From the NCBI RefSeq assembly GCF_019468565.1, contig NZ_CP080521.1:7378001-7442000 (forward strand): DNA of 64,000 nt, given 5' to 3'. Both the position numbers and the translations under genes were made by a program. This DNA is from Pseudonocardia sp. DSM 110487. GTDB taxonomy: Bacteria > Actinomycetota > Actinomycetes > Mycobacteriales > Pseudonocardiaceae. The notes below the pieces were generated by a model that made no database searches, was not told the origin of the DNA, and saw only the letters and a program-made list of their open reading frames with translations. How positions within the stretch are numbered: the first letter of the stretch is position 1; every line of letters starts with the position of its first letter. Shown here piece after piece: positions 32,758 through 40,967 of this stretch.

Positions 32758-33721
32758 CGGTGGTGACCTGCCCGTCGACGACTTGCACTGGCACGTTGAT
32801 CAGGGGTTTCGTTGCCGGCCCGCCGGTGACCTGGCCCTTGCCGTCGAAAGTGGAGCCGTGGCACGGGCAGCGGAAGCCGGGGGTTGCGGGCGTGATGGGG
32901 CAGCCCTGGTGTGTGCAGGCGGCGAGGAACGCCAGGAAAGTGGCGGTCGAGGGGCGCAACAGGTATGCGGCGGAACCGTTCGGTGTGGTGAAGCTTGTCG
33001 ACGAACCGACGGCGACGGCAGCGACCGCAGCGATCACTGTCGGGGAGTCCGTTCCTGGGCCTGTCGGCTGGCTTGGTTCCGGGTTGGTGGTGGTGCGCCG
33101 GGTGAGAGCGACGACGGCACCGCCGAGGGCAGCGGTCGTCGCGGCGATCAGGCCGCCCCAGAGCAAGCTGCGTCGTTCGACATCGTTCCCGTGCTGTGGG
33201 GTGGGGTTCGGCTGGCGACGACGACGTATCGCGGCGCGCAGGCGGGCCGTCGAGGAGAACAGGCCTGCGTCGCCGGCAATCAGCAGCGGGGTCCAGGCGG
33301 CTGCGAAGACGATGTCGGCGCCGAAGTAGTACGGGCGGGTCGTCCAGCTGACGGTGAGGAAGAAGCTCAGCGCGAGGAGAAACCCGCCGAGTGCGGCGAT
33401 ACGGGTGAACAGCCCGAGCAGAGTACCCAGCCCGACAGCGACCTCGCCGAAGGCGATAACCAGGCCGGTGACGGTCGGGTGTTCGGCCGCGAATGACACC
33501 AGCGGGCCGACCGGCGAGGTTGTCGCGGCGTGCAGCATCTGAGCGTGGACGCCGAGGGGTGAGGTGTGGTCCAGGTAGTGGGTGTCGAGGATTTTGGAGA
33601 GGCCTGCGTAGAGGAATGTGCCGCCGAGGAAGACGCGTAGCGGCAGGAGTGCCCAGATCGTTGCCCGTAGTGGCGCATCGGCCCGTGGCGTTGTTTCACC
33701 GGGGGAAGGCGTGGGGGACAA
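32753..33721 (-). CDS. DoxD-like membrane protein fused to a Rieske 2Fe-2S domain
   Basis: A membrane protein of about 322 residues. The N-terminal 150 residues contain four hydrophobic helices of the DoxX/DoxD type (LLPLRVFLGGTFLYAGLSKI, GEVAVGLGTLLGLFTRIAAL). A further single helix precedes a Rieske domain with ligands CTHQGC and CPCHGSTFD. DoxD is the quinone-reducing subunit of thiosulfate:quinone oxidoreductase; the Rieske fusion suggests electron transfer between quinone and an outer-surface donor. TTG 33721 with GAAAGG upstream is preferred; GTG 33772 would add residues from a copied piece of the neighbouring gene and has a poor ribosome site. It lies next to a copper monooxygenase-like lipoprotein on the same strand. 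Confidence 0.82.
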   Translation of the reverse strand: MSPTPSPGETTPRADAPLRATIWALLPLRVFLGGTFLYAGLSKILDTHYLDHTSPLGVHAQMLHAATTSPVGPLVSFAAEHPTVTGLVIAFGEVAVGLGTLLGLFTRIAALGGFLLALSFFLTVSWTTRPYYFGADIVFAAAWTPLLIAGDAGLFSSTARLRAAIRRRRQPNPTPQHGNDVERRSLLWGGLIAATTAALGGAVVALTRRTTTNPEPSQPTGPGTDSPTVIAAVAAVAVGSSTSFTTPNGSAAYLLRPSTATFLAFLAACTHQGCPITPATPGFRCPCHGSTFDGKGQVTGGPATKPLINVPVQVVDGQVTTA

Positions 33722-33769
33722 GAGAAGTCGCCTTTCATGTCGCAGGTGTGGTGATGAGAATCCCGGGTG

Positions 33770-33801
33770 CACATTTCGTCGCTGGTGCCGTCACCCCACA
33801 C
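33770..33801 (-). repeat. Partial duplicate of the copper monooxygenase gene 3' end
   Basis: These 32 bases match 33868-33899, inside the copper monooxygenase gene, at 28 positions. On the minus strand they encode a variant of VVWGDGTGDEMCIG (here VWGDGTSDEMC). They lie just beyond that gene's stop, suggesting a tandem copy was lost except for this scrap, now at the front of the DoxD-Rieske gene. Confidence 0.7.
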
Positions 33802-33830
33802 AGTGAGCCCACACACGTTCGACGCTTTCG

Positions 33831-35075
33831 TCAGGACTTGCGGGGGGAGACCGTCATGATGCCGATGCACATCTCGTCGCCGGTACCGTCGCCCCACACG
33901 ACGTAGCGCGGCGGCAGCTTCTTCAGCTGCGGCAGCTGTTTGCGCAGCCCCACGTCGTGCGTACACGTCACCCGCAGCGTGTCCCCCGGACCGACCTCCA
34001 CCGGCGACGGCAGCTTCACCATCCGCTGGTTGTCGAAGTCGAACTGCGGCACGTCCAGCAGGACCTCGGCCTTCGGCGTGCCCGGGTTGAGTTCGACCTT
34101 CATGGACCGCCCGAGCATGTGCATGTGACCGAAACCGGCGAACACCGTCACCGGCTCCTCCACCTCGTGGTCGCAGGACTGGGTGTCACCGGGCTTCGGC
34201 ACGCCGCCCTCGTTGCACTCCTCCACCTGCTCGCCCGCGAATTCGCCGACCTCCGACCCGAACCGCTTCGTCACGTCGGCGATCGAGGCCGCCCGGTCAC
34301 AGAGCGGACCCGACTCGTCGGCGGCGCAGGGCAGGTCGGTCGGCGCGTCGAGCGACCACGTCTCGAGTTCCCGGGTCTGCGGCGTGCCGTCCGTCAGCCG
34401 CAGCCGCACCGCCGAGCGGTCCGACCCGGCCGGCTTGCCGTCGGTCGCGAGCAGGTTGTAGTGCATCTGGAAGATGATCAGGCTGCCCGGCTCCAGCTTG
34501 AAGCCGGCGTCCTGGTCGAGCAGCGTCTCCGTGGCGCCCGGCGCCCAGGTGTCCACCCACGCCGCGCCCGGGTCGGCGCCCTCGTCGTCGTCCTCCACGT
34601 CGGCGCCCTTCACGCCGGTCCCGCCGAAACACTGCCAGCCGGGGCCGGGAGTCTTCGCGTCCTGCTCGCGCACCGCGGCAGCGCCGCCCGGCGGCACCGC
34701 GTACACGATGCCGTGGTGCGCGATGGCGACGTTCTCCGGCATGACCTGGGTCCCGGTCAGGAACGCCTCCTCGGTCAGGCCCGGATCGAGCACCTGGCAC
34801 CGGTACTCGTCCACGGCGCCCTCCGGCGGCGCGGGCGTGTAGGCCTCGGGCAACTTCAGGTCGACGAACCGCTCGCCGGCGCGCAGCGGCTGCGGTGGAG
34901 CCGACGACTCGCCCGCGTGCGCGCTGTGCGGGCCGGCCGCAGCGGGCGCCGCACTGTTGTCGGCGTCCGACCCGCAGGCGACGACAGCGAATGCCGTCGC
35001 CAGCGCCACGGTGGCCGCCCCGAACCTCAACCGCCCGGGCGGCGCTTTTCCTGACGGCGCTGCGTTGACTGCCAT
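33831..35075 (-). CDS. Copper type II monooxygenase-like lipoprotein (PHM/DBH fold)
   Basis: A 414-residue exported lipoprotein: a basic N-terminus, hydrophobic stretch VALATAFAVVACGSD with a lipobox cysteine, and a low-complexity linker. The body carries histidine and methionine motifs of ascorbate-dependent copper monooxygenases: AHHGIVYAV, IIFQMHYNLL, FGHMHMLGRSM and TCTHDV, with the closing WGDGTGDEMC block. Eukaryotic relatives hydroxylate peptidylglycine or dopamine using two copper sites; bacterial members are largely uncharacterised. ATG 35075 follows AGGAGGC. With the DoxD-Rieske protein nearby, an envelope redox function is plausible but inferred. Confidence 0.8.
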   Translation of the reverse strand: MAVNAAPSGKAPPGRLRFGAATVALATAFAVVACGSDADNSAAPAAAGPHSAHAGESSAPPQPLRAGERFVDLKLPEAYTPAPPEGAVDEYRCQVLDPGLTEEAFLTGTQVMPENVAIAHHGIVYAVPPGGAAAVREQDAKTPGPGWQCFGGTGVKGADVEDDDEGADPGAAWVDTWAPGATETLLDQDAGFKLEPGSLIIFQMHYNLLATDGKPAGSDRSAVRLRLTDGTPQTRELETWSLDAPTDLPCAADESGPLCDRAASIADVTKRFGSEVGEFAGEQVEECNEGGVPKPGDTQSCDHEVEEPVTVFAGFGHMHMLGRSMKVELNPGTPKAEVLLDVPQFDFDNQRMVKLPSPVEVGPGDTLRVTCTHDVGLRKQLPQLKKLPPRYVVWGDGTGDEMCIGIMTVSPRKS

Positions 35076-35160
35076 TTCTAGCCTCCTACATACGGGTTAC
35101 CTCGTTTATCTGACGCCGAATTCATACCGAGCGAATCTGAGACGACCGTTAAACGGCCGC

Positions 35161-35385
35161 TCAGGCCGGTTGGCCGAACCAGGTGCCCGGCGCACGCACC
35201 AGCGTGGTGGCGTCGAGGTCCTGCCCGGTAGGCAATGCCCAGGCGACACGGCCGTCGGGCCGGATCAGCAAGGCGTCGGCGTCCACCCGGTCCATGCGGG
35301 CGGTGACGGAGTTGACCCGTCCGGTCCACGCGGCCGCGGCGTCGCGGACCTCCGCGCGGTCGACGAGTCCGGGAGAGCCGGACAC
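35161..35385 (-). pseudogene. Aromatic-ring FAD hydroxylase, C-terminal thioredoxin-like fragment
   Basis: About 74 residues remain, including RVDADALLIRPDGRVAWALP and a final APGTWFG. These are the end of the thioredoxin-like C-terminal domain of pentachlorophenol/rifampicin-type FAD monooxygenases (DA-x-LLVRPDGHVAW). The flavin and substrate domains are absent. The fragment begins exactly where an MMPL fragment on the other strand begins (35385/35388), so the two were joined by deletion or recombination. Confidence 0.7.
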
Positions 35386-35387
35386 TG

Positions 35388-35487
35388 GTGCTGATCGAGG
35401 TCGGGTTCCTGGTCGCCTTCGGCGTGCTGCTCGACGCCCTGCTGGTGCGGTCGGTCCTGGTGCCCGCCCTCACCCTGCTCATCGGAT
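35388..35487 (+). pseudogene. MMPL-family transporter, last membrane helices only
   Basis: The plus strand reads IEVGFLVAFGVLLDALLVRS followed by VLVPALTLLIG. This is the closing region of MMPL/RND lipid exporters of actinobacteria (GVLLDTLLVRSLLVPAL). Only about 33 residues remain, with no start and no natural stop nearby. It lies between a hydroxylase scrap and the 3' end of the histidine kinase. Confidence 0.65.
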
Positions 35488-35543
35488 CTTTCATGGGCCC
35501 GACGGCCCCCGCCCCCTGGTCCTGCGCGTGCGGCCGACGCGGG

Positions 35544-37001
35544 TCAGCGCACTGCGGTGTCCTCCCCGGCGGTGAGCCGCACGATCGGGGTGGGCGGGGC
35601 CGCAGCCGGAAGGTCGACCCGAAGCAGCGCGCCACCGCGTGCGGACCGGGCGACGGTGACCCGGCCGCCGTGGGCGTCGACGACCCGCTGCACGATCGAC
35701 AGCCCCAGACCGGATCCCGGCAACGCCCGGGCGCTGTCGGCACGGTAGAACCGGTCGAACACCCGCGGCACGTCGGCGGCGTCGATGCCCGGCCCGGCGT
35801 CGTCGACCTCGAGCACCGCCGACGCGCCCTCGGCACGGAGCCGGACCTGGACCGACCGGTCCGCGGGGGACCACTTGCCGGCGTTGTCGATGAGGTTGAG
35901 CACCGCCCGCTGGAGCGCAGCGGGACGCCCGCTCACCCACACGGAGGTGAGGTCGAGCGCGATCTCGATGTCGGGCACGCGGGAACGCGCGCGGGTCGCG
36001 GCGGCCACCACGACGTCGGCGAGGTCGAGCAGCTCGGTGCTCTCGTCGTTGACGTCACCGCGCGCCAGGTCGGTCAGCTCGGCGGCAAGGGCGCTCAACT
36101 CGGCCACCTGGGCGCCGAGGTCGTTGAGCAGCCGGGTTCGGCTCTCCGCCGGCAGTGCGCTGTCCAGGGTGCCGCGCCGATCGAGCCGGATCAGCAGTTC
36201 GACGTTGAGGCGCAGGCTGGTGAGCGGGGTCTTGAGCTCGTGGGCGGCGTCCTCGGCGAGCAGCCGCTGGGCCTGACGGGAGTCCCGGAGCGCGGCGAGC
36301 ATGTCGTTGATCGACCGGATCAGCCGCCGGATCTCGCCACCGCCCTCATCCGGGATGTCGGCGTCGAGATCCCGGGTGTGCGCGACACGGACCGCGGCGG
36401 CGGTCAGCCGGTCGATCGGTGCCAGCCCGGTCCGCGCCACGGTCCACCCGACAAGGGCGCCGCCGACCACGCAGAGCAGCCCGATCAGCAGCATGCCCAA
36501 CCCGAACCGGTTGATCGGGCTGTCGTCGGCGACGCGGGCGGCCACCTGGACCGCGCCGTCGCCCGCCCGCAGCGTGTAGATGAGGTAGCCGTCCTCGTCG
36601 CTGTCGTTCGACTCCACCAGGTCGGCCGACGCGCCCTGTGCCACGCGCCCGGCGTGCTCGCCGACCGGGGGCAGCGCGGGTTGGCCGGCCGGTGTCCGGG
36701 TCGAGCCGTTGGGCAGGATGATCCGCACCAGCCGACCGGCTCCGGGATACGGCGGTAGCTGGACCTGCGCCAGACCGGCGCGCTCCGCGCTCGTCGCCAG
36801 GACGCGGGAGTCGGCGCGCAGCTGATCCTCGACGGTGTCCTGCAGCTCCGAGTCCAGCAGCTCGATGGCCACCTGCAAGGCCACGAACACGCTGACCGCG
36901 ATGGCCGTCGCCGCGATGACCGTCAGCCTGGTCCGCAGGGACCGCCTGCGCCACCATCGGGCCAGCCGTCGCAAGCCCCAGCCGGCGGCGCCCCAGCTCA
37001 C
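35544..37001 (-). CDS. Two-component sensor histidine kinase (OmpR-partner type)
   Basis: A 485-residue membrane kinase. Order: a basic N-terminus, first helix LTVIAATAIAVSVFVALQVA, an outer sensor region of about 130 residues, second helix GLGMLLIGLLCVVGGALVGW, a HAMP linker, then HisKA with phospho-acceptor histidine in AEDAAHELKTPLTSL. The ATPase domain has N box NLIDNAGKWS, G1 VDDAGPGID, F box VFDRFYRAD and G2 GSGLGLSIVQRV. The GTG start at 37001 overlaps the response regulator stop (GTGA). The signal is unknown; the adjacent MMPL scrap hints that it once sat beside an exporter. Confidence 0.92.
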   Translation of the reverse strand: MSWGAAGWGLRRLARWWRRRSLRTRLTVIAATAIAVSVFVALQVAIELLDSELQDTVEDQLRADSRVLATSAERAGLAQVQLPPYPGAGRLVRIILPNGSTRTPAGQPALPPVGEHAGRVAQGASADLVESNDSDEDGYLIYTLRAGDGAVQVAARVADDSPINRFGLGMLLIGLLCVVGGALVGWTVARTGLAPIDRLTAAAVRVAHTRDLDADIPDEGGGEIRRLIRSINDMLAALRDSRQAQRLLAEDAAHELKTPLTSLRLNVELLIRLDRRGTLDSALPAESRTRLLNDLGAQVAELSALAAELTDLARGDVNDESTELLDLADVVVAAATRARSRVPDIEIALDLTSVWVSGRPAALQRAVLNLIDNAGKWSPADRSVQVRLRAEGASAVLEVDDAGPGIDAADVPRVFDRFYRADSARALPGSGLGLSIVQRVVDAHGGRVTVARSARGGALLRVDLPAAAPPTPIVRLTAGEDTAVR

Positions 37002-37681
37002 GGAGGAGGCTCCCGCAACGTGTACCCCAGGCCGCGCAGCGTGTAGATCAATCGCGGCTCCCCCTCGGCCTCCATCTTGCGGCGCAGGTAGCTCACGTAC
37101 ACCTGGAGGTTGTTGGAGGTGGTACTCATGTCGAAGCCCCAGATCGCCTCGAACAGCACGTCGCGGGTCAGCACCCGGGTCGCGTCGCGCATCAGGACCT
37201 GCAGCAGGGAGAACTCGGTCCGGGTCAGGTGCAGTGGCCGCCCGCCCCGCCACGCCTCGAACCTGTCGGGATCGACCCGGACGTCGGCGAACGAGAGGAT
37301 CTGCGACTCGTCGTCGCCCGGCGTGCGCCGGCGCAGCAGGGCCCGCACCCGGGCCAGCAACTCCTCGGTGGCGAACGGCTTGGGCAAGTAGTCGTCGGCG
37401 CCCGCGTCCAGCCCCGCGACCCGGTCGGAGACCTGATCCCGGGCGGTCAGCATCAGCACCGGCAGATCCCGACCCGCCGCCCGCAACCGCCGGCAAGTCT
37501 CCAACCCACCGAGGCGGGGCATCATCACGTCGAGGATCAGCAGATCCGGCGCGTCGCCCCCGACCCCGTCGAGCACGGCGAGACCGTTGGCGACGGTGCT
37601 GGTGTCGTAACCCTCGACCTGGAGCACCCGCTCCAGCGACTCACGGATGGCCGTCTCGTCATCCGCGATCATGATCCGCAC
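36998..37681 (-). CDS. OmpR/PhoB-family response regulator
   Basis: A 227-residue regulator: a receiver domain with acidic pair IADDE, phospho-acceptor Asp51 in LLILDVMMPRLGG, conserved Thr in MLTARD and Lys in LPKPFATEELLAR, then a winged-helix DNA-binding domain (LHLTRTEFSLLQVLMRDATR to YVSYLRRKM and YTLRGLGYTL). GTG 37681 is chosen because GGAGGGG lies upstream; the TTG at 37732 adds an unusual 17 residues. It is coupled to the histidine kinase. Confidence 0.92.
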   Translation of the reverse strand: MRIMIADDETAIRESLERVLQVEGYDTSTVANGLAVLDGVGGDAPDLLILDVMMPRLGGLETCRRLRAAGRDLPVLMLTARDQVSDRVAGLDAGADDYLPKPFATEELLARVRALLRRRTPGDDESQILSFADVRVDPDRFEAWRGGRPLHLTRTEFSLLQVLMRDATRVLTRDVLFEAIWGFDMSTTSNNLQVYVSYLRRKMEAEGEPRLIYTLRGLGYTLREPPP

Positions 37682-37750
37682 GCCGGCCCGCCCCTCCGAT
37701 CGATGCTTTTGCCGCTCATCGTCCCCGATCAACCTGAGGCCAGGGTTAGA

Positions 37751-38548
37751 GCGTCGCCGCAGTTCGTCATCTCGATGGGGATCCTGCTGACCGACCCGGC
37801 GAAGGTTCCGAACTTCGCCCTGCCGGAAGGTGGAAACCAGACCCTCACCGACATCCTGGCGGCCGACATCGGTGATCGCCTGCGCCTGAACTCACCGGCG
37901 AAGTCCGTCGAATGGACCCACGACGGCGTCGTCGTGGACTACGAGGACGACAACGGACCGGCGCGGATCCGGTCCCGCCGTGCGGTCGTGGCCGTCCCCG
38001 GGATGTGGCCGTGAAGATCGTGCCCGGCCTGCCGCCCGCGTACCGGGCGGCGTTCGACGACATCCACTACGGCCGGTACGTGGTCGTGGGATTCTTCACC
38101 CACGAATATGGGCCGCAGCGCGGTGGGACGACATCGCCGTGTCGACGCCCCGAATGTCGTTCCAAGCGATGTTCAACCACGCCGCGGCCCTGCGCGGTCC
38201 TGGCCCGCGGAAGCGCGGCTGTTCGAGCTCACCGACGCCGAGATCGTCTCCCGGTTCACCGCAGACCTCGTCACGCTCCATCCCGAGCTCGAGGGAAAGC
38301 TCGGCAAAACATTCGTGCGACGTCACCCTCGGGTCATGCCGTTCTGGGCGCCCGGCGGACGCGCGTCCCTGCCGAGGCTGCGCGACCACCTCGGCCCGGT
38401 CCACCTGGCGGGCGAACTACCAGCTGGAGATGCCGTCCCTCGCCGACGCGGCCGCCTCGGGTGAGCACGCCGCGCAGCAGGTTCTGGCGAGCCTGTCGCG
38501 CCACGGCCAACTTCCGGGGACGTCAATCGCCGATGCAAGTATGAGCTG
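37751..38548 (+). pseudogene. FAD-dependent amine-oxidase-like flavoprotein, multiply frameshifted
   Basis: Protein-like segments in all three plus frames follow one another: FALPEGGNQTLTDILAADIG and RIRSRRAVVAVPG, then VPGLPPAYRAAFDDIHYGRY with VVVGFFTHEYGP, WDDIAVSTPRMSFQAMFNHA, FELTDAEIVSRFTADLVTLH, VRRHPRVMPFWAPGG and finally MPSLADAAASGEHAAQQVLA. The order matches the C-terminal half of flavin amine oxidases or protoporphyrinogen-oxidase-like enzymes, ending with the FAD-binding GEHAA-type helix. The N-terminal dinucleotide fold is missing. At least three frame changes make it a pseudogene. The following 260 bases to the repeat at 38808 hold nothing recognisable. Confidence 0.7.
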
Positions 38549-38807
38549 ACGCTCATCACGCTTCTCGGCACCGAGCGCTGCCGCGGCCCGGCGTGAGGCT
38601 GCGGGAGGAACTGGAGCTCGAGTACGGGATCAAGATGCCATCGACGGCCAACCGCTACTCGGTCGACCCGATGGCGATCCTGACCCGATCGAATCCTGGA
38701 GATCTCGGCCAAGAAGGTGATCAGCCCGGCCGTGTCGCCCACGATCAAGAACGGGTTGAGCAAGGCTCGGGCGGCACCCACGGCGCCCCAGTCAGCTCAG
38801 CGAGAGG

Positions 38808-38943
38808 CGTGTGGTTAGTGCGCAACTCCCCCCTCGGACACAAGATCACGCTCCTGACCAGCGTATTTCATGCGCGTCGCACAACCCCTACTGTGTATGC
38901 CCTGGTCACCGGCGTGGGGATTCAAATACCACTGGGACACGCC
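38808..38943 (+). repeat. Mobile-boundary repeat, copy C, with inverted repeat and second tRNA-like end
   Basis: The 34-bp core (38808-38841, starting CGTGTGGTTAGTGCGCAACT) is followed by TGACCAG (38855-38861) / CTGGTCA (38902-38908) and then GTGGGGATTCAAATACCACT with GGGACACGCC ending at 38943. It has the same layout as copies A and E. It lies at the 3' end of the broken vsr gene on the minus strand. Confidence 0.85.
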
Positions 38944-39400
38944 CGCCCGGGCGCACGAGGCCGGTGCGGCTGCTTCTCGGCGGTTCGGTCGCGCACGAGC
39001 TGTTCGATCGCCCGAGCCGCATCGACCGGATCCTCGTGCTCCCAGATCCTGACGGCCAGCCAGCCCGCAGCGACGAGTTGGGTGTCGCGGTCGCGGCGGG
39101 CGATGCCGCGGAACTTCAGGCGACACCAGCTGGTATTGGTCTTGGGCAGATGACTGTGGTCAGGGCAGGAGTGCCAGAAGCAGCCGTCGACGAACACCGC
39201 GATCCGCCCACTCGTAGCAGGATGTCTACGCGCCGACGCCGGTTCCCGCCCGGCACGGGCCGGTCGACGACGAACCCCAAGCCGCGCCCGTGCAGGGCGC
39301 GGCGCAACGCCAGTTCCGGCCGCGTGCCGGATCTCCTGGTCCGGCGCATCACCCGTGAAGTCGCGGGCGACGACGCGGGTGGGACCGGGCGGGGGTCGAG
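38922..39400 (-). pseudogene. vsr: vsr-like endonuclease, nearly complete but frameshifted
   Basis: The N-terminal part reads TSRVMRRTRRSGTRPELALR and LGFVVDRPVPGGNRRRRVDI. After a frame change at about 39215 the core continues as MFVDGCFWHSCPDHSHLPKT, then GIARRDRDTQLVAAGWLAVR and IWEHEDPVDAARAIEQLVRD. Together these cover a whole Vsr endonuclease, including the aspartate and histidine motifs of the active site. Vsr nicks T:G mismatches made by cytosine-methylase deamination, but no methylase gene is present here. The tail runs into the boundary repeat. Confidence 0.75.
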
Positions 39401-39409
39401 GTGCTTGTC

Positions 39410-39625
39410 CACGGCACCAGCGCCCTGCCGCCGTGGCGGCGCGCTCGCGCTGCGCCCGATCGACCTCGACCAGTGCCTGATCTCGCTCGGCGAGAAGGGC
39501 GAAACCACACGATCACAGCCGGTCTCCCCCACGCTGATGAGCCACTTGGTTGCCCACGCCAGGAAACGCGGGGCGGACGCGACACCGATCGGCCCGTTCC
39601 TGCGGTACCGATCCGGGGTCGTGGC
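39410..39625 (+). pseudogene. Tyrosine recombinase (phage-integrase family) catalytic-domain fragment
   Basis: The plus strand reads ALRPIDLDQCLISLGEKGET, then TRSQPVSPTLMSHLVAHARK and GPFLRYRSG. This is the segment between the first catalytic arginine and the HxxR box of actinobacterial XerC-like integrases (RLRDLD-x-x-RCLVRLREKG-x-T). The core-binding domain and the catalytic HxxR and Tyr are missing or out of frame. It is adjacent to the broken vsr gene on the opposite strand. Confidence 0.65.
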
Positions 39626-39781
39626 GTGCCTCCGTCCGGATCGGTGTTCGTCGACGACGGTGACGTGCAGGTCGTGCGAGGTGCCTGTACACCACACCGG
39701 AGTCCCGGATGGACCAGGCGCCTCATTAAGCCGCGACGCTCCTCGCGTCGGACGCCGCCGTCAACCGGCTCAGCGGACGAG

Positions 39782-40882
39782 TCAGGCGAAGTCAGGGATC
39801 GCCACGCGCACGCCGCCACGCATCGCCGACTCGTGGGCGCAGATCCCGACCGCGGTCCAGTTGGCTGCGGTGACGGCGTCGATCGCCGCCGGCCGCTCCT
39901 CGACGATGCTGCGGACGAACTCGTGCACGAGGTGCGGGTGTGAACCGCCGTGGCCGCTGCCCTGGATGAACGACAGGTGCTGGTTGTCGTCGTCGTAGAC
40001 ACCCCCGGTGGTGAAGCGGGCGATCTCGACCGGCAACCGGTGCGCGAAGTCGGGCACCTCGACCCGCTTCGGATGCGCACCGACGTGGAGCACGTGCCCT
40101 GCGCCCTGGGTCTGCTCCCATTCGAAACTCGCACGGTCGCCGAACACCGTGAAACTCTCGACGTACCCGCGTGCCGTCTCGAACAGCGACCTGGCCACCT
40201 CCGCGCGGGCGACCGAGTCGCGCAGCGTGATCAGCGCGCTCTCGACGGCGAACGGCGACCCGTAGCGCCCGGCGAGATCATCGGAGATGCGGCCCGATCC
40301 CTCGCAGACGACGCTCTCCGCGAGCGCCCCGCCGAGCGTCAGCACCGGGCTGACGGCATGGGTCGCGTAGTGCATCGGAGGAAGTCCCTCCCAGTAGCCC
40401 GGCCACCCCGCCATCTCCTGGTGGTGGGCCCCGCGGAGGAACTGGATCCGGCCGATGGTGCCTTCGTCGACGAGGTCCCGCACGTGCAGGAACTCCCGTG
40501 AGTAGACGACGGTCTCCATCATCATGTAGTTCCGACCGGCCTCCCGCGCGGCCGCCACGATGGCGTGGCACTTCTCGAGGGTCGTCGCCATCGGCACCGT
40601 GCAGGCGACGTGCTTCCCGGCCCGGAGTGCCGCGATGCTCTGTGCGGCGTGGTCCGGGATCGGGGTGTTGATGTGGACCGCGTCGACGTCCGGATCCTTC
40701 AGGAGGGCATCGAAGCTCGCGTAGCGGCCGGGGACGTCGAAGCGATCGGCGATCTCGCGCAGCGAGTCCTCGTTGCGCCGGCAGACCGCGACCAGCTCGG
40801 CGTCGGGGTGGGCTTGGTAGATCGGGATGAACTCGGCCCCGAAGCCCAGACCGGCGAGGGCGACATGGATTCTTCGCGTCAT
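39782..40882 (-). CDS. Gfo/Idh/MocA-family sugar or polyol oxidoreductase
   Basis: A 366-residue NAD(P)-dependent oxidoreductase: N-terminal Rossmann fold VALAGLGFGAEFIPIYQAHP, the motif HVACTVPMATTLEKCHAIVA in place of the usual EKP, and the C-terminal alpha/beta domain with MMMETVVYSREFLHVRDLVD and HYATHAVSPVL (conserved histidine). Members oxidise sugars, inositols or sugar acids. It has ATG 40882, a poor ribosome site, and an operator-like repeat 58 bases upstream that is also found before the XylR-type regulator and epimerase. Probably one step of a sugar or polyol pathway. Confidence 0.87.
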   Translation of the reverse strand: MTRRIHVALAGLGFGAEFIPIYQAHPDAELVAVCRRNEDSLREIADRFDVPGRYASFDALLKDPDVDAVHINTPIPDHAAQSIAALRAGKHVACTVPMATTLEKCHAIVAAAREAGRNYMMMETVVYSREFLHVRDLVDEGTIGRIQFLRGAHHQEMAGWPGYWEGLPPMHYATHAVSPVLTLGGALAESVVCEGSGRISDDLAGRYGSPFAVESALITLRDSVARAEVARSLFETARGYVESFTVFGDRASFEWEQTQGAGHVLHVGAHPKRVEVPDFAHRLPVEIARFTTGGVYDDDNQHLSFIQGSGHGGSHPHLVHEFVRSIVEERPAAIDAVTAANWTAVGICAHESAMRGGVRVAIPDFA

Positions 40883-40939
40883 CGTTGAGCAACCTCCCGC
40901 CGGTCAAGCTAGGAGCATCTGCGCCACTCCTCGATGCGC

Positions 40940-40967
40940 GATCCAGCATCGATCATTAGATTTCCTA
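40940..40967 (-). promoter_or_regulatory. Operator-like repeat upstream of the Gfo/Idh gene
   Basis: Read on the minus strand it begins TAGGAAATCTAATGATCGAT and continues GC-T-GGATC. It matches 42172-42199 at 27 of 28 positions, in opposite orientation, and the similarity extends to about 41 bases (37 matching). It lies between the Gfo/Idh start and the 3' end of the XylR-type regulator, as expected for the regulator's own binding site. Confidence 0.75.

Noticed and set aside
35544..37496. A 650-codon frame covering the histidine kinase plus upstream sequence
   Set aside because: The first 165 residues are the shifted frame of the response regulator; the GTG at 37001 overlapping the regulator stop is the natural start.
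36998..37732. TTG 37732 as response regulator start
   Set aside because: It adds a polar stretch without homology; GTG 37681 directly behind GGAGGGG starts at the receiver domain.
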